Assembly (NCBI GenBank): GCA_945870085.1
Contig: CAMBQX010000042.1
Location: forward strand, 1-11,424
DNA from: Bifidobacterium breve
GTDB lineage: Bacteria; Actinomycetota; Actinomycetes; S36-B12
Length of the DNA stretch: 11,424 nt
Reading direction: 5' to 3'
Shown one piece after another: positions 1 through 5,820 of the stretch. The notes under the pieces are model-generated. The model ran no database searches, was not told where the DNA came from, and saw only the letters and a list, made by a program, of their open reading frames with translations. Made by a program: the position numbers and the translations under genes. Position 1 is the stretch's first letter. Each line of letters starts with the position of its first letter.

Positions 1-2
1 GT

Positions 3-407
3 AACTACTACAACACCCAACGCCACCACAGATCACTGAACAACCACGCCACCCCCCAACAGGCCTACACCGCCCGCAACAAAGCCCAACCACACACCAG
101 CACCAACAACTCATGGCGAATACGCGAAGACAAAGTCGGCAAAAACGGAAAAGTAACACTACGTCGAGCAGGCCGCTGGCACGACATAGGACTGGGCACA
201 GAACACGCAGGAACCCGAATCAAAATGCTAATCAACAACCTCGACGTCACCGTCATCAACACTGAAACCGGAGAAATACTCCGCGAACTCACCATCAACC
301 CCGACACCGACTACCAACCACGAGGCATCAAACCAGGGCCCAAAAAAGGAACACCCCGACAAGGCGGAATGCCCAAAGGCTACACATTCAAACCCAAAAA
401 AATATAA
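3..407 (+). CDS. IS481-family transposase, C-terminal part (5' end outside window)
   Basis: An open frame running in from the window edge encodes about 134 residues and ends with TAA at 405-407. It begins with YNTQRHHRSLNNHATPQQAY, the end of the DDE integrase (rve) core, where this family has a Y-N-x-x-R-x-H-x-x-L pattern followed by a P-x-x-x-Y. A basic C-terminal domain follows, with VTLRRAGRWHDIGLGTEHAG and then NTETGEILRELTINP-DYQP, both hallmarks of actinobacterial IS481 transposases. The enzyme would cut and join the IS ends. The DDE residues themselves lie upstream of the window, so activity cannot be judged. The last 30 residues are rich in Lys, Gly and Pro. Codons are almost all A- or C-ending, unlike the host genes. 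An ATG at 225 is internal, not the real start. Confidence 0.9.
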   Translation, partial: NYYNTQRHHRSLNNHATPQQAYTARNKAQPHTSTNNSWRIREDKVGKNGKVTLRRAGRWHDIGLGTEHAGTRIKMLINNLDVTVINTETGEILRELTINPDTDYQPRGIKPGPKKGTPRQGGMPKGYTFKPKKI

Positions 408-445
408 GCATGACTCGAGACAGGCTATAAGCATGTCCCGAGACA
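403..445. repeat. Imperfect 23-bp tandem repeat in the IS end
   Basis: TATAAGCATGACTCGAGACA (403-422) recurs as TATAAGCATGTCCCGAGACA (426-445), 18 of 20 bases identical, with a period of 23 bases. The first copy contains the transposase stop codon and the second forms the terminal inverted repeat. Such doubled terminal sites can be subterminal transposase-binding sites; that role is inference. Confidence 0.7.
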
Positions 446-450
446 TCACA

Positions 451-526
451 TGGTGGAGCTGAGGGGATTCGAACCCCTGGCCTTCTCATTGCGAACGAGA
501 CGCGCTACCAACTGCGCCACAGCCCC
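451..526 (-). tRNA. tRNA-Ala (anticodon CGC), with encoded CCA
   Basis: The minus strand folds into a complete cloverleaf: acceptor GGGGCTG/CAGCTCC, D arm GCGC-AGTTGGTA-GCGC, anticodon stem TCTCG/TGAGA with loop TTCGCAA, variable AGGCC, and T arm AGGGG-TTCGAAT-CCCCT, with discriminator A at 454. The anticodon is CGC, reading the alanine codon GCG. The acceptor stem has the G3:U70 wobble pair that is the identity element of tRNA-Ala. The body is 73 nt (454-526), and CCA is encoded directly after it at 451-453. The IS end starts at the very next base (450), so any natural downstream sequence or terminator has been separated from the gene. Confidence 0.97.
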
Positions 527-539
527 TGATGCGAGCCAA

Positions 540-545
540 AGAGTA
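540..545 (-). promoter_or_regulatory. Possible -10 box of the tRNA-Ala gene
   Basis: TACTCT on the minus strand fits the TAnnnT form of an actinobacterial -10 box and ends 13 bases before the tRNA 5' end, leaving a short leader for RNase P. No good -35 hexamer is visible at 16-18 bp. Read-through from sepX, whose stop is at 590, is an alternative source of transcription. Confidence 0.35.
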
Positions 546-589
546 GCAAGGGTGCTGCGGTGCTTAGCTTTGGACACCTGATCTGGCTA

Positions 590-1360
590 TTAGCCGACTG
601 CGCGCCGTGATTCTTCGAAGGCAACAGTGGGAATTTCAGCCGTTTCAGCCTTTGCATCTACTTCAGCGAAGGCAACATTGCGCTGCATGGCGTGCGCGGC
701 ATCAACCATTGCCGATCCGGTCCATTCACCGGGCCTGGCCCGATCAATGCGTCGCGGCACCTGTGATGCACGGGGAGCATTGACGTAGGTCGGCAATGTG
801 GTTGGTACGGCTTCCCATGCAGCACCATCTTCGGCCCACGGATCCCAGTTCTCCCATTCATCGCCTTTAGCCGGTGCCGGCGCAGTTAGTTGAATAACTT
901 CGGCATCGCTACTCGTAATGCGCGAGGTGCGCTTAACAGCCACAAAAGATGCGCGCGACGAAGCGGTTGCCGCACTAGCTACGACGAACAACAACACGAA
1001 CGCCGCCGCCACCATTGGGATGATGATCGAAATAACTGAAAGCAATGCGAGCGCCAAGGCGAACATGACGGTTACCGCTAACAAACTAAGGACCATCAAC
1101 CGCCGCTGGGCCGCCCGCGCAGTGTTCGCGATGCGCGCCTGCTCGGCTCTGTGACGTGCCTTCTTCTCGAAACCGGCGGGATGGGCTTCATAACTTGATA
1201 CAGTCGCTGCTCGGTGCCGATCAGAGCCCAGGCTCTGCATCGCGGTGCTGAATTTCTTGGTGGAGCGCACCTCGCTGATGCGATCATGGCGACGTAACCA
1301 CATCGGGATCAGGACGGCAGCCCAAAGGGCAATGATCACAACGTAGATCACCCCAGTCAC
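590..1360 (-). CDS. sepX: Divisome membrane protein SepX/GlpR
   Basis: This is the actinobacterial membrane protein called SepX in Streptomyces, where it is linked to FtsZ-based division, and GlpR in Corynebacterium, where it is the membrane receptor of the gephyrin-like Glp. In 256 residues there is an N-terminal membrane segment (about 3-21, ending IPMWLRRHD as in homologues), a basic cytoplasmic stretch, a tight pair of membrane segments (about 88-130) and a cytoplasmic tail. The tail has the family pattern W-x-x-VP-x-x-LPTYVNAP (182-196), then RRIDRARPGEWT (203-214), preceded by a Trp/acidic patch EWENWDPW. I chose GTG at 1360 because homologues start at this MTGVIY-like point and because TAGCGT lies 7 bases upstream. 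An ATG at 1393 would add 11 residues not expected in the family. It follows rimJ after 89 bases in the same direction. The usual partner gene glp is not in the cluster. Confidence 0.85.
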   Translation of the reverse strand: MTGVIYVVIIALWAAVLIPMWLRRHDRISEVRSTKKFSTAMQSLGSDRHRAATVSSYEAHPAGFEKKARHRAEQARIANTARAAQRRLMVLSLLAVTVMFALALALLSVISIIIPMVAAAFVLLFVVASAATASSRASFVAVKRTSRITSSDAEVIQLTAPAPAKGDEWENWDPWAEDGAAWEAVPTTLPTYVNAPRASQVPRRIDRARPGEWTGSAMVDAAHAMQRNVAFAEVDAKAETAEIPTVAFEESRRAVG

Positions 1361-1367
1361 GCCTAGT

Positions 1368-1373
1368 ACGCTA
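1368..1373 (-). promoter_or_regulatory. Putative -10 box for leaderless sepX
   Basis: TAGCGT on the minus strand ends seven bases before the GTG chosen as the sepX start, and no Shine-Dalgarno sequence stands in between. The same hexamer occurs upstream of the oxidoreductase gene at 7729. This would give sepX its own promoter in addition to read-through from galU-rimJ. No clear -35 is visible. Confidence 0.4.
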
Positions 1374-1449
1374 GAGCCCCGAACGAGGGACATCGGGGAT
1401 GCGAACAGTTATCTTTTCGGCGTGTCGCGGTTGGACTGGGGCTACCTGT

Positions 1450-2061
1450 TCAGGTCTGGCTAGGTATTCGGTTTCGCCGCCACTGTTCGAGGACGCCCCC
1501 GGGGTAGTCGCCATGGGTTACCGAGTAGGCAATGTGATCGCGCCACTGGCCGTCAATGTGGAGGTACTGCGGGCGCAAACCTTCCTCACGAAGCCCCAAT
1601 TTCTCCACCACTCGACGTGAGGCGGTGTTCTCTGGGCGGATATTTACCTCAACCCGATGTAATCCCAGTTCACTGGTGCAGTAATCACAGGCCAAGGCCA
1701 CCGCTGTTGGGGTAATACCGCGACCGGCGTGGCCCTCGTCTATCCAGTACCCGATGTAGCAGGCTCGAAGTGACCCCAAGGTGATACCGCCAACGGTCAA
1801 TTGACCAACTAATTGACCCTCAAAGGTGATGGCCCAAGGCAGTGTCCGGCCCTCGCGAGCCTCGCGACCCATTTTTCGCACCATGGCCCTGAAGTTGGTT
1901 GGGATCTCACCGGACTTCCGGCCCTCGGGGGGCAAGGTTGCCTCCCACTCCTTAAGCCAGTCATGGTTTCGCAGCCGAATGGCTTTCCAGGTGCGGCCAT
2001 CGCGGCCGCGAAGCGGCCGTAACGCCACCGGGCCATCGGCAAGGGTGACCGGCCAGGTCAA
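1450..2061 (-). CDS. RimJ-like GNAT N-acetyltransferase
   Basis: A 203-residue GCN5-related acetyltransferase of the ribosomal-protein-alanine acetyltransferase group, expected to move an acetyl group from acetyl-CoA to a protein N terminus or small amine; its true target is unknown. The acetyl-CoA-binding loop is GHAGRGI at about 110-116, followed by helix ITPTAVALACDYC, and the late motif NTASRRVVEKLGLREEG (145-161) is typical of RimJ/RimL enzymes. I place the start at TTG 2061. It overlaps the galU stop as TTGA, has GGCGGAG (2073-2067) five bases upstream as ribosome binding site, and gives the MTWPVTLxDGPVxLRPLR start usual in actinobacterial homologues. A longer TTG start at 2091 would overlap galU by 34 bases. 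The tight overlap implies translational coupling with galU. Confidence 0.88.
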   Translation of the reverse strand: MTWPVTLADGPVALRPLRGRDGRTWKAIRLRNHDWLKEWEATLPPEGRKSGEIPTNFRAMVRKMGREAREGRTLPWAITFEGQLVGQLTVGGITLGSLRACYIGYWIDEGHAGRGITPTAVALACDYCTSELGLHRVEVNIRPENTASRRVVEKLGLREEGLRPQYLHIDGQWRDHIAYSVTHGDYPGGVLEQWRRNRIPSQT

Positions 2062-2969
2062 GGCAACTCCGCCGCGAATTCTTTGAGCCAAGTGCGAAGT
2101 TCGGGCCCTATGTCAGTGCGCTCACAGGCCATTTGGATAACCGACTGAAGATAGGAAACCCGATCGCCGGTGTCATAGCGCCGACCCGCAAAGATCACCC
2201 CGCGCACCCCGCCACCTTCGTCCGCAGGCATTTGAGCCAGCACCCGAAGGGCATCGGTCAGTTGGATTTCTCCACCGCGCCCCGGCTTGGTTGCTCGCAA
2301 GATCTCGAAGACCGCTGGGTCAAGGAGGTAGCGCCCAATGACCGCGAACTCGCTCGGCGCCTCAGCTGTATCCGGCTTTTCAATAAGGTCAGTGACAATC
2401 ACGACATCACCACTTGAAGTCTCGGCAACCGCCGGGCAGCCGTAAAGGGAAATGCTCTCGCGTGGAACCTGCATCAAGCAGACCACCGAACCGCCAAACT
2501 CGGCACGCACCTGCATCATGCGCGGCAAAATCGGATCGCGTGGATCAATAAGGTCATCACCAAGAAGCACCACAAATGGCTCGTCACCAATATGGTTCTC
2601 GGCCATGAGCACCGCATGACCAAGGCCTAGGGACTCACCTTGTCGTACGTAATGGATGCGCGCCAGATCGGTCGACTCGGTAACCATCGTCAACCGCACA
2701 TCGTCACCCTTTAGCCGCAAAATTTCCTCGAGCTCAAGGTTGCGGTCAAAGTGGTCTTCAAGGGCCCGTTTGCTGCGCCCGGTGATGAATAAGACATCAT
2801 CAAGGCCGGCAGCAACCGCCTCTTCAACCACGTATTGAATGGCCGGCTTATCAACAACCGGGAGCATCTCCTTGGGCATCGCTTTGGTGGCTGGCAAGAA
2901 CCTGGTGCCAAAGCCCGCGGCCGGCACTACAGCCTTGCGCACGACCTGCCCACTCGCCCGCTTACTCAT
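2058..2969 (-). CDS. galU: UTP-glucose-1-phosphate uridylyltransferase
   Basis: This cytoplasmic enzyme makes UDP-glucose from UTP and glucose 1-phosphate, feeding cell-wall polysaccharide, glycolipid and trehalose synthesis. The 303 residues match the family's usual length. The nucleotide-binding signature AAGFGTRFLPATKAMPKEML lies at 17-36, VDKPAIQYVVEEA follows, and the metal/sugar motif GDDLID is at 137-142; EIQLTDAL near the C-terminal third is also characteristic. The ATG at 2969 has no ribosome binding site, but a TAGGGT hexamer ends six bases before it, suggesting a leaderless message. galU heads a minus-strand operon with the rimJ-like gene (4-base overlap) and probably sepX. It is divergent from the cyclo-ligase gene with only 40 bases between the starts. 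Confidence 0.96.
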   Translation of the reverse strand: MSKRASGQVVRKAVVPAAGFGTRFLPATKAMPKEMLPVVDKPAIQYVVEEAVAAGLDDVLFITGRSKRALEDHFDRNLELEEILRLKGDDVRLTMVTESTDLARIHYVRQGESLGLGHAVLMAENHIGDEPFVVLLGDDLIDPRDPILPRMMQVRAEFGGSVVCLMQVPRESISLYGCPAVAETSSGDVVIVTDLIEKPDTAEAPSEFAVIGRYLLDPAVFEILRATKPGRGGEIQLTDALRVLAQMPADEGGGVRGVIFAGRRYDTGDRVSYLQSVIQMACERTDIGPELRTWLKEFAAELP

Positions 2970-2975
2970 AGAACG

Positions 2976-2981
2976 ACCCTA
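2976..2981 (-). promoter_or_regulatory. Putative -10 box for leaderless galU
   Basis: TAGGGT on the minus strand is followed by exactly six bases and the galU ATG, the same arrangement as in front of the second crcB gene. The hexamer sits inside an inverted repeat GACCC-TAAT-GGGTC (2975-2988), directly followed by a 10-bp palindrome CCGGATCCGG (2988-2997). The two together fill most of the 40-base gap to the divergent gene and could bind a regulator, though such short repeats can arise by chance. Confidence 0.45.
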
Positions 2982-3009
2982 ATGGGTCCGGATCCGGCAC
3001 GATGTCCTC

Positions 3010-3639
3010 ATGGCCAACCCAGGTGACGGTATACCTTCAAAAAAAGCCCAATTGCGTGCCCAGATACGCGCTCAGCGGGCCGCCACCTCCCCCGGCATCC
3101 ACGCCGCCCGGGATGCGGCCATTGCGCGAAACGCTGAAACACTTTTCGCAACCAAGCCCCCCGGCACCCGTATTGCCTGCTACCTATCGGCGCCCACCGA
3201 ACCGGGCACCAACGCATTAGTGCGGGCGCTACTAGATCATGGTTTTGAGATCATCGCCCCACGGGTACGAGCTGGTCACCTCGATTGGGCGGTGGTGGTG
3301 GCGACCAGCAGTTTCGAAACTGGATCATTTGGAATCCGCGAGGTGACCGGGCCAACAGTCGGCCTCGATACCGAGCCCCTTAGATCGGCCGAGTTGGTTT
3401 TCGTGCCCGCTCTCGCCATCGATCACCGCGGGGTGAGACTTGGTCAAGGTGGCGGGTTCTACGACCGCACTCTCGAGCACTTGGTAACGGGGCCAGCGGG
3501 GGGGCCGCTAGTTATCGGCGTCATCAATCAAGATGAGTTGTATGACGAACTTCCGGCCGAGGATCACGACCGCCTCGTTGCTGCTGCATTGAGCCAGACC
3601 TCGATCACTTATCTGCCAACGGAGACCAGGCACTTCTGA
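3010..3639 (+). CDS. 5-formyltetrahydrofolate cyclo-ligase (MTHFS)
   Basis: The enzyme converts 5-formyltetrahydrofolate to 5,10-methenyltetrahydrofolate with ATP, returning the stored folate form to one-carbon metabolism in the cytoplasm. The 209 residues fit the family. The N-terminal basic helix KKAQLRAQIRAQRAA (11-25) and the conserved core VPALAIDHRG (132-141) and GQGGGFYDR (145-153) are plain; the Gly-rich part binds the ATP phosphates. The ATG at 3010 has no good ribosome binding site. CACGAT ends six bases upstream, a weak -10 at the spacing seen elsewhere in this window, so it may be leaderless. It is divergent from galU and 58 bases ahead of the dehydrogenase gene. The position beside galU and near fmdB is common in actinobacteria. 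Confidence 0.94.
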   Translation: MANPGDGIPSKKAQLRAQIRAQRAATSPGIHAARDAAIARNAETLFATKPPGTRIACYLSAPTEPGTNALVRALLDHGFEIIAPRVRAGHLDWAVVVATSSFETGSFGIREVTGPTVGLDTEPLRSAELVFVPALAIDHRGVRLGQGGGFYDRTLEHLVTGPAGGPLVIGVINQDELYDELPAEDHDRLVAAALSQTSITYLPTETRHF

Positions 3640-3697
3640 ATAGCGTTCTCTGGTGAGCGCAAATGCCGTTGTGGTGCAAGTGCGGCACAATTCAACT

Positions 3698-4462
3698 ATG
3701 ACCGCGAACACTTTGCCGATCTCCTCAACAAACACCTCACCCGCCAAGCAACTTGCAGTGGTAACCGGGGCAAGTCGGGGCTTGGGCTTTGAAAGTGCCC
3801 GCGGCTTAGCCGGTGCGGGATTCGATCTGGCCCTGATCGCCAAGGATGAAACCCGCTTACAGGATGCCGCCCGGCGCCTCTTGGCTGAGTTCCCTGATCT
3901 CGAGGTTTACTGCTGCCCGGCCGATTTGGAAAAACCTGATGAAACCCGGGCCGTCATCTCGACGATCGCGTCACTTCGCCAAGTAACCTGCTTGATGGTG
4001 GCGCACGGTGTGATGAGCGAGAAGATGTCGAAGACCTTGCGGACAAATGACGCGGAGTGGCGCCGAGTAATGGCCATCAATCTTGATTCAGTCTTCGCAC
4101 TACTTAATGGCATCGTGCCGGCGATGGTTGAAGCGCGCCTGGGGCGAGTAATTGTTTACTCAGCATGTATGGGGCGAATGTCGGGCCCGGGTAATACCGG
4201 GGGTTACGCGCCATACCGCGTCAGCAAGGCTGCGGTAAATGCAATGGTTCGAAATCTCGCACATGAAACTGGTCTTGGAAGCCGTGGCGTACTGGTAGAT
4301 GCGGTCTGCCCGAATCACTCGCGCACTGACATGGGTGGACCAACTGCGCCCCGAAGTGCAACCGAGGGTGCCGCAACATCGATCTGGCTGGCAACCCGCA
4401 CATTTACCCCCGGCGACATCACGGGTGTCCTGTGGGAGGACGAACAAATCGTGCCCTGGTAA
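3698..4462 (+). CDS. Short-chain dehydrogenase/reductase (SDR)
   Basis: A classical-type SDR of 254 residues, expected to be a cytoplasmic NAD(P)H-dependent oxidoreductase; the substrate cannot be told. The cofactor loop TGASRGLG is at 23-30. Asn128 in MAINLDS, Ser155 in VIVYSACMG and Tyr173/Lys177 in YRVSK form the usual catalytic tetrad. The NNAG motif of most members is replaced by VAHG (101-104). The C-terminal end VLWEDEQIVPW resembles the common GxxxxVDGG end only loosely. I chose ATG 3698: the 20-residue lead before the first strand is normal, and CACAAT ends six bases upstream. A GTG at 3653 would add 15 residues unlike the family. The gene ends five bases from the stop of the convergent crcB gene, leaving no room for a separate terminator. 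Confidence 0.87.
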   Translation: MTANTLPISSTNTSPAKQLAVVTGASRGLGFESARGLAGAGFDLALIAKDETRLQDAARRLLAEFPDLEVYCCPADLEKPDETRAVISTIASLRQVTCLMVAHGVMSEKMSKTLRTNDAEWRRVMAINLDSVFALLNGIVPAMVEARLGRVIVYSACMGRMSGPGNTGGYAPYRVSKAAVNAMVRNLAHETGLGSRGVLVDAVCPNHSRTDMGGPTAPRSATEGAATSIWLATRTFTPGDITGVLWEDEQIVPW

Positions 4463-4467
4463 GGCAA

Positions 4468-4842
4468 CTACTGTCCGATCCAATTCGCCATGTTGTAGGT
4501 GATTAAGAATGCCCCGGTGCAGGCAACCGGCATCACGATTAATGCCGACCAGAACACCGGTCGACTTATTGACCATATGCGGTTTACTTCCAACCCAAAA
4601 CCCGAGTAAGTTGTGAAGGCACCGCAAAAGCCAATTAATAAGAAGGTACGCAGGTCACCGGTTGTTAATGCCAGCACGGGGCCGGCAATTGCCGAACCGA
4701 TGACATTGACGGTGAGCAATCCCCACGGAAATGGTGCCGACCCACTTGCACCCAAGGTGCGCGACGTTACCCATCGATCAACGAGGTACCGCATTGGCGC
4801 ACCGATTGCGGCTCCCAAGGTAACCGCCAAAATAGCGATCAT
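4468..4842 (-). CDS. crcB: Fluoride ion channel CrcB/FluC, copy 1 (downstream)
   Basis: A small fluoride-exporting channel protein of 124 residues with four predicted membrane segments. Family marks are G-x-x-x-RY near the N terminus (GAPMRYL), WGLLTVNVIGS with the pore Asn (46), and GFCGAFTTYSGF (71-82). The last holds the region that binds the central sodium ion and presents the aromatic fluoride-coordinating residues. Here the second aromatic is Tyr79, where Phe is usual and where the neighbouring copy has Phe. The start ATG overlaps the stop of the upstream copy by four bases (ATGA, 4839-4842), so the two are translationally coupled. Gram-positive bacteria often carry such pairs, whose products are thought to form a hetero-dimer. 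That this pair does so is inference. Confidence 0.92.
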   Translation of the reverse strand: MIAILAVTLGAAIGAPMRYLVDRWVTSRTLGASGSAPFPWGLLTVNVIGSAIAGPVLALTTGDLRTFLLIGFCGAFTTYSGFGLEVNRIWSISRPVFWSALIVMPVACTGAFLITYNMANWIGQ

Positions 4843-5234
4843 CGCGGCTGCCGATCACTGATGCGCATGCCTAGGCGAACAGCCAACAAGCCGCCGGCCA
4901 GGGTTGCCACTAGGTAAGCCGCCGCGCGCCACCCCTGACCGTCAAGAAGGAGCACCCCAGATTGCGCGGCCAATGCCGAGAAAGTCGTGAAGCCACCCAA
5001 GATGCCGGTGATCAGGAACGGTCGGGCATTTGGCCAACCGGTGCGTGCTAGTAATAGCGGGGCCAAAATGCCGATAGCTAAACACCCAATGAGGTTGACC
5101 GCCAAAGTCGATAGCGGGAAATCCTGTGGTTCCAGCGGCAAATTGCCGGCCACCAATAGATCGAGCCCATAACGGCCCAGCGAACCGATGATCCCACCGA
5201 CCGCTATGTAGCCGAGGGTGCGCATTTGCCCCAC
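4839..5234 (-). CDS. crcB: Fluoride ion channel CrcB/FluC, copy 2 (upstream)
   Basis: The second FluC-type gene, 131 residues with four predicted membrane segments. It has the family features GGIIGSLGRYG (13-23), STLAVNLIGCLAIG with the pore Asn at 47, and GGFTTFSAL (80-88) with both Phe residues of the fluoride path. A short loop (about 30-40, PLEPQDFP) precedes the second segment. I chose GTG 5234 because TAGGGT ends exactly six bases before it, as in galU. ATG 5225 would drop three residues and cannot be excluded; a GGGG lies only three bases from that ATG. It leads the two-gene crcB operon. I saw no fluoride riboswitch in the 115 bases upstream, though that space also serves the fmdB promoter. 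Confidence 0.92.
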   Translation of the reverse strand: MGQMRTLGYIAVGGIIGSLGRYGLDLLVAGNLPLEPQDFPLSTLAVNLIGCLAIGILAPLLLARTGWPNARPFLITGILGGFTTFSALAAQSGVLLLDGQGWRAAAYLVATLAGGLLAVRLGMRISDRQPR

Positions 5235-5240
5235 TGCTGA

Positions 5241-5246
5241 ACCCTA
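5241..5246 (-). promoter_or_regulatory. Putative -10 box for the crcB pair
   Basis: TAGGGT on the minus strand, then six bases, then the GTG start. Hexamer and spacing are the same as in front of galU, pointing to a leaderless crcB message. It lies 65 bases from the CIRCE element of the divergent fmdB gene, probably too far for direct HrcA control. Confidence 0.45.
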
Positions 5247-5281
5247 CGGACTAGTGCCACCAACTCCCCGCAAGGCGGCGA

Positions 5282-5311
5282 TTGGACGAATGCGCCAGAA
5301 CCGGGCACACT
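5282..5311 (+). promoter_or_regulatory. Possible fmdB promoter
   Basis: TTGGAC (5282-5287) and CACACT (5306-5311) are separated by 18 bases and could act as -35 and -10 boxes. Transcription would then begin inside the CIRCE element, so bound HrcA would block it. Both hexamers are imperfect and the assignment is tentative. Confidence 0.35.
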
Positions 5312-5337
5312 TAGCACTCGACCACCAAGAGTGCTAA
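5311..5337. promoter_or_regulatory. CIRCE element (HrcA operator)
   Basis: TTAGCACTC, nine bases, then GAGTGCTAA: a perfect 9-9-9 inverted repeat matching the known CIRCE consensus to which the heat-shock repressor HrcA binds. It lies 12 bases before the GTG start of the FmdB-type gene and immediately before its GGAGG ribosome binding site. CIRCE is normally found before groES-groEL, groEL or hrcA-dnaK operons; none of these is present here. Confidence 0.93.
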
Positions 5338-5349
5338 TTCGGAGGATCT

Positions 5350-5763
5350 GTGCCCACGTATGAATATGCGTGTTCGACCTGTGACACCAATCATGAGGTA
5401 GTGCAGCCGATCACCGACGACACCTTGACCATTTGCCCGGTTTGCGGTGAACCTGGCTTACGCAAACTCTTCTCGAATGTCGGCGTAGTTTTCAAGGGCT
5501 CCGGTTTCTACCGCACCGATTCACGTGATAAAAAAAGCGACTCTATTTCGAGCAGCTCCAAATCAAGTGACACCAAGTCGAGTGAGAGCACCTCCGGTGA
5601 CTCTAAGTCCGGTGACACTAAGTCCAGCGAAATAAAGTCTGGTGACTCTAAGTCCAGCGAAATAAAGTCTGGCGACTCTAAGTCCAGCGAGCCAGCGAAG
5701 AAGTCCGAGCCTAAAAGTCCTGCGAGCTCTGGGTCCAAGAGTTCAGCGCCAGCTACAACTTAA
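5350..5763 (+). CDS. FmdB-family zinc-ribbon protein with low-complexity tail
   Basis: The first ~55 residues are the FmdB/CxxC_CxxC zinc ribbon: PTYEYACSTCDT with Cys8 and Cys11, then CPVCG with Cys29 and Cys32, ending LRKLFSNVGVVFKGSGFYRTD, the usual family end. These four Cys should bind one zinc ion. The family's function is not settled; the name comes from a regulator of amide degradation. Residues 60-137 form a tail of almost only Ser, Lys, Asp, Glu, Thr and Ala, including tandem KSGDSKSSEI units, probably disordered. Family members often end in a shorter tail. The GTG start at 5350 is fixed by a strong GGAGG at 5341-5345, one of few clear ribosome binding sites here. The CIRCE operator just upstream implies HrcA-controlled, heat-induced expression. 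The RcpC-like gene follows after 57 bases. Confidence 0.9.
   Translation: MPTYEYACSTCDTNHEVVQPITDDTLTICPVCGEPGLRKLFSNVGVVFKGSGFYRTDSRDKKSDSISSSSKSSDTKSSESTSGDSKSGDTKSSEIKSGDSKSSEIKSGDSKSSEPAKKSEPKSPASSGSKSSAPATT
5611..5690 (+). repeat. 30-bp in-frame tandem repeat in fmdB
   Basis: About 2.7 units of a 30-base repeat, starting at 5611, 5641 and 5671 and differing by only one or two bases, encode the 10-residue unit GDSKSSEIKS. A more degenerate unit precedes it from about 5593. The near identity at DNA level suggests recent expansion by slippage and likely length variation between strains. Confidence 0.85.
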
Positions 5764-5808
5764 GTTCCTGCCTGTGGATAACTAATCGCGCGCTAAGCGG
5801 ATTTTACT

Positions 5809-5814
5809 TAACCT
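5809..5814 (+). promoter_or_regulatory. Putative -10 box of the RcpC-like gene
   Basis: TAACCT is followed by exactly six bases and the ATG at 5821, without a Shine-Dalgarno sequence, as for galU, the upstream crcB copy and the aminotransferase. It would allow expression apart from the CIRCE-controlled fmdB promoter. Confidence 0.4.
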
Positions 5815-5820
5815 TCGTCC

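Larger units (their letters stand above)
1..450 (+). mobile_element. Right end of an IS481-family insertion sequence
   Basis: The segment carries the 3' end of an IS481-type transposase and ends in TGTGATGTCTCGGGACATGC when read inwards from position 450. This TGT-starting end, containing TGTCTCGGGACATG, resembles the terminal inverted repeats I know from IS481-family elements. The left end lies outside the window, so neither the paired repeat nor a target duplication can be checked. The DNA is strikingly A+C rich on the coding strand (runs of aac, acc, cca and caa), quite unlike the G-rich, balanced codon use of the genes to the right. That fits an element acquired from elsewhere. The element stops exactly against the encoded CCA of the tRNA-Ala gene. 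Confidence 0.85.

Noticed and set aside
3508..3843. Minus-strand open frame of 111 codons
   Set aside because: It is antisense to the end of the cyclo-ligase and the start of the SDR gene and has no recognisable motif.
4160..4627. Minus-strand open frame of 155 codons across the SDR gene end
   Set aside because: It overlaps the well-supported SDR and crcB genes and encodes a composition typical of an antisense shadow frame (Cys-, His- and Arg-rich).
5235..5349. Possible fluoride riboswitch before the crcB genes
   Set aside because: I could not find a pseudoknot-forming pattern of the crcB motif on the minus strand, and the predicted leaderless start leaves no 5' leader for one.
5773..5781. 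TGTGGATAA, whose reverse complement TTATCCACA is a perfect DnaA box
   Set aside because: It is single, with no cluster of boxes, AT-rich unwinding region or dnaA/dnaN genes nearby, so it gives no support for an origin.
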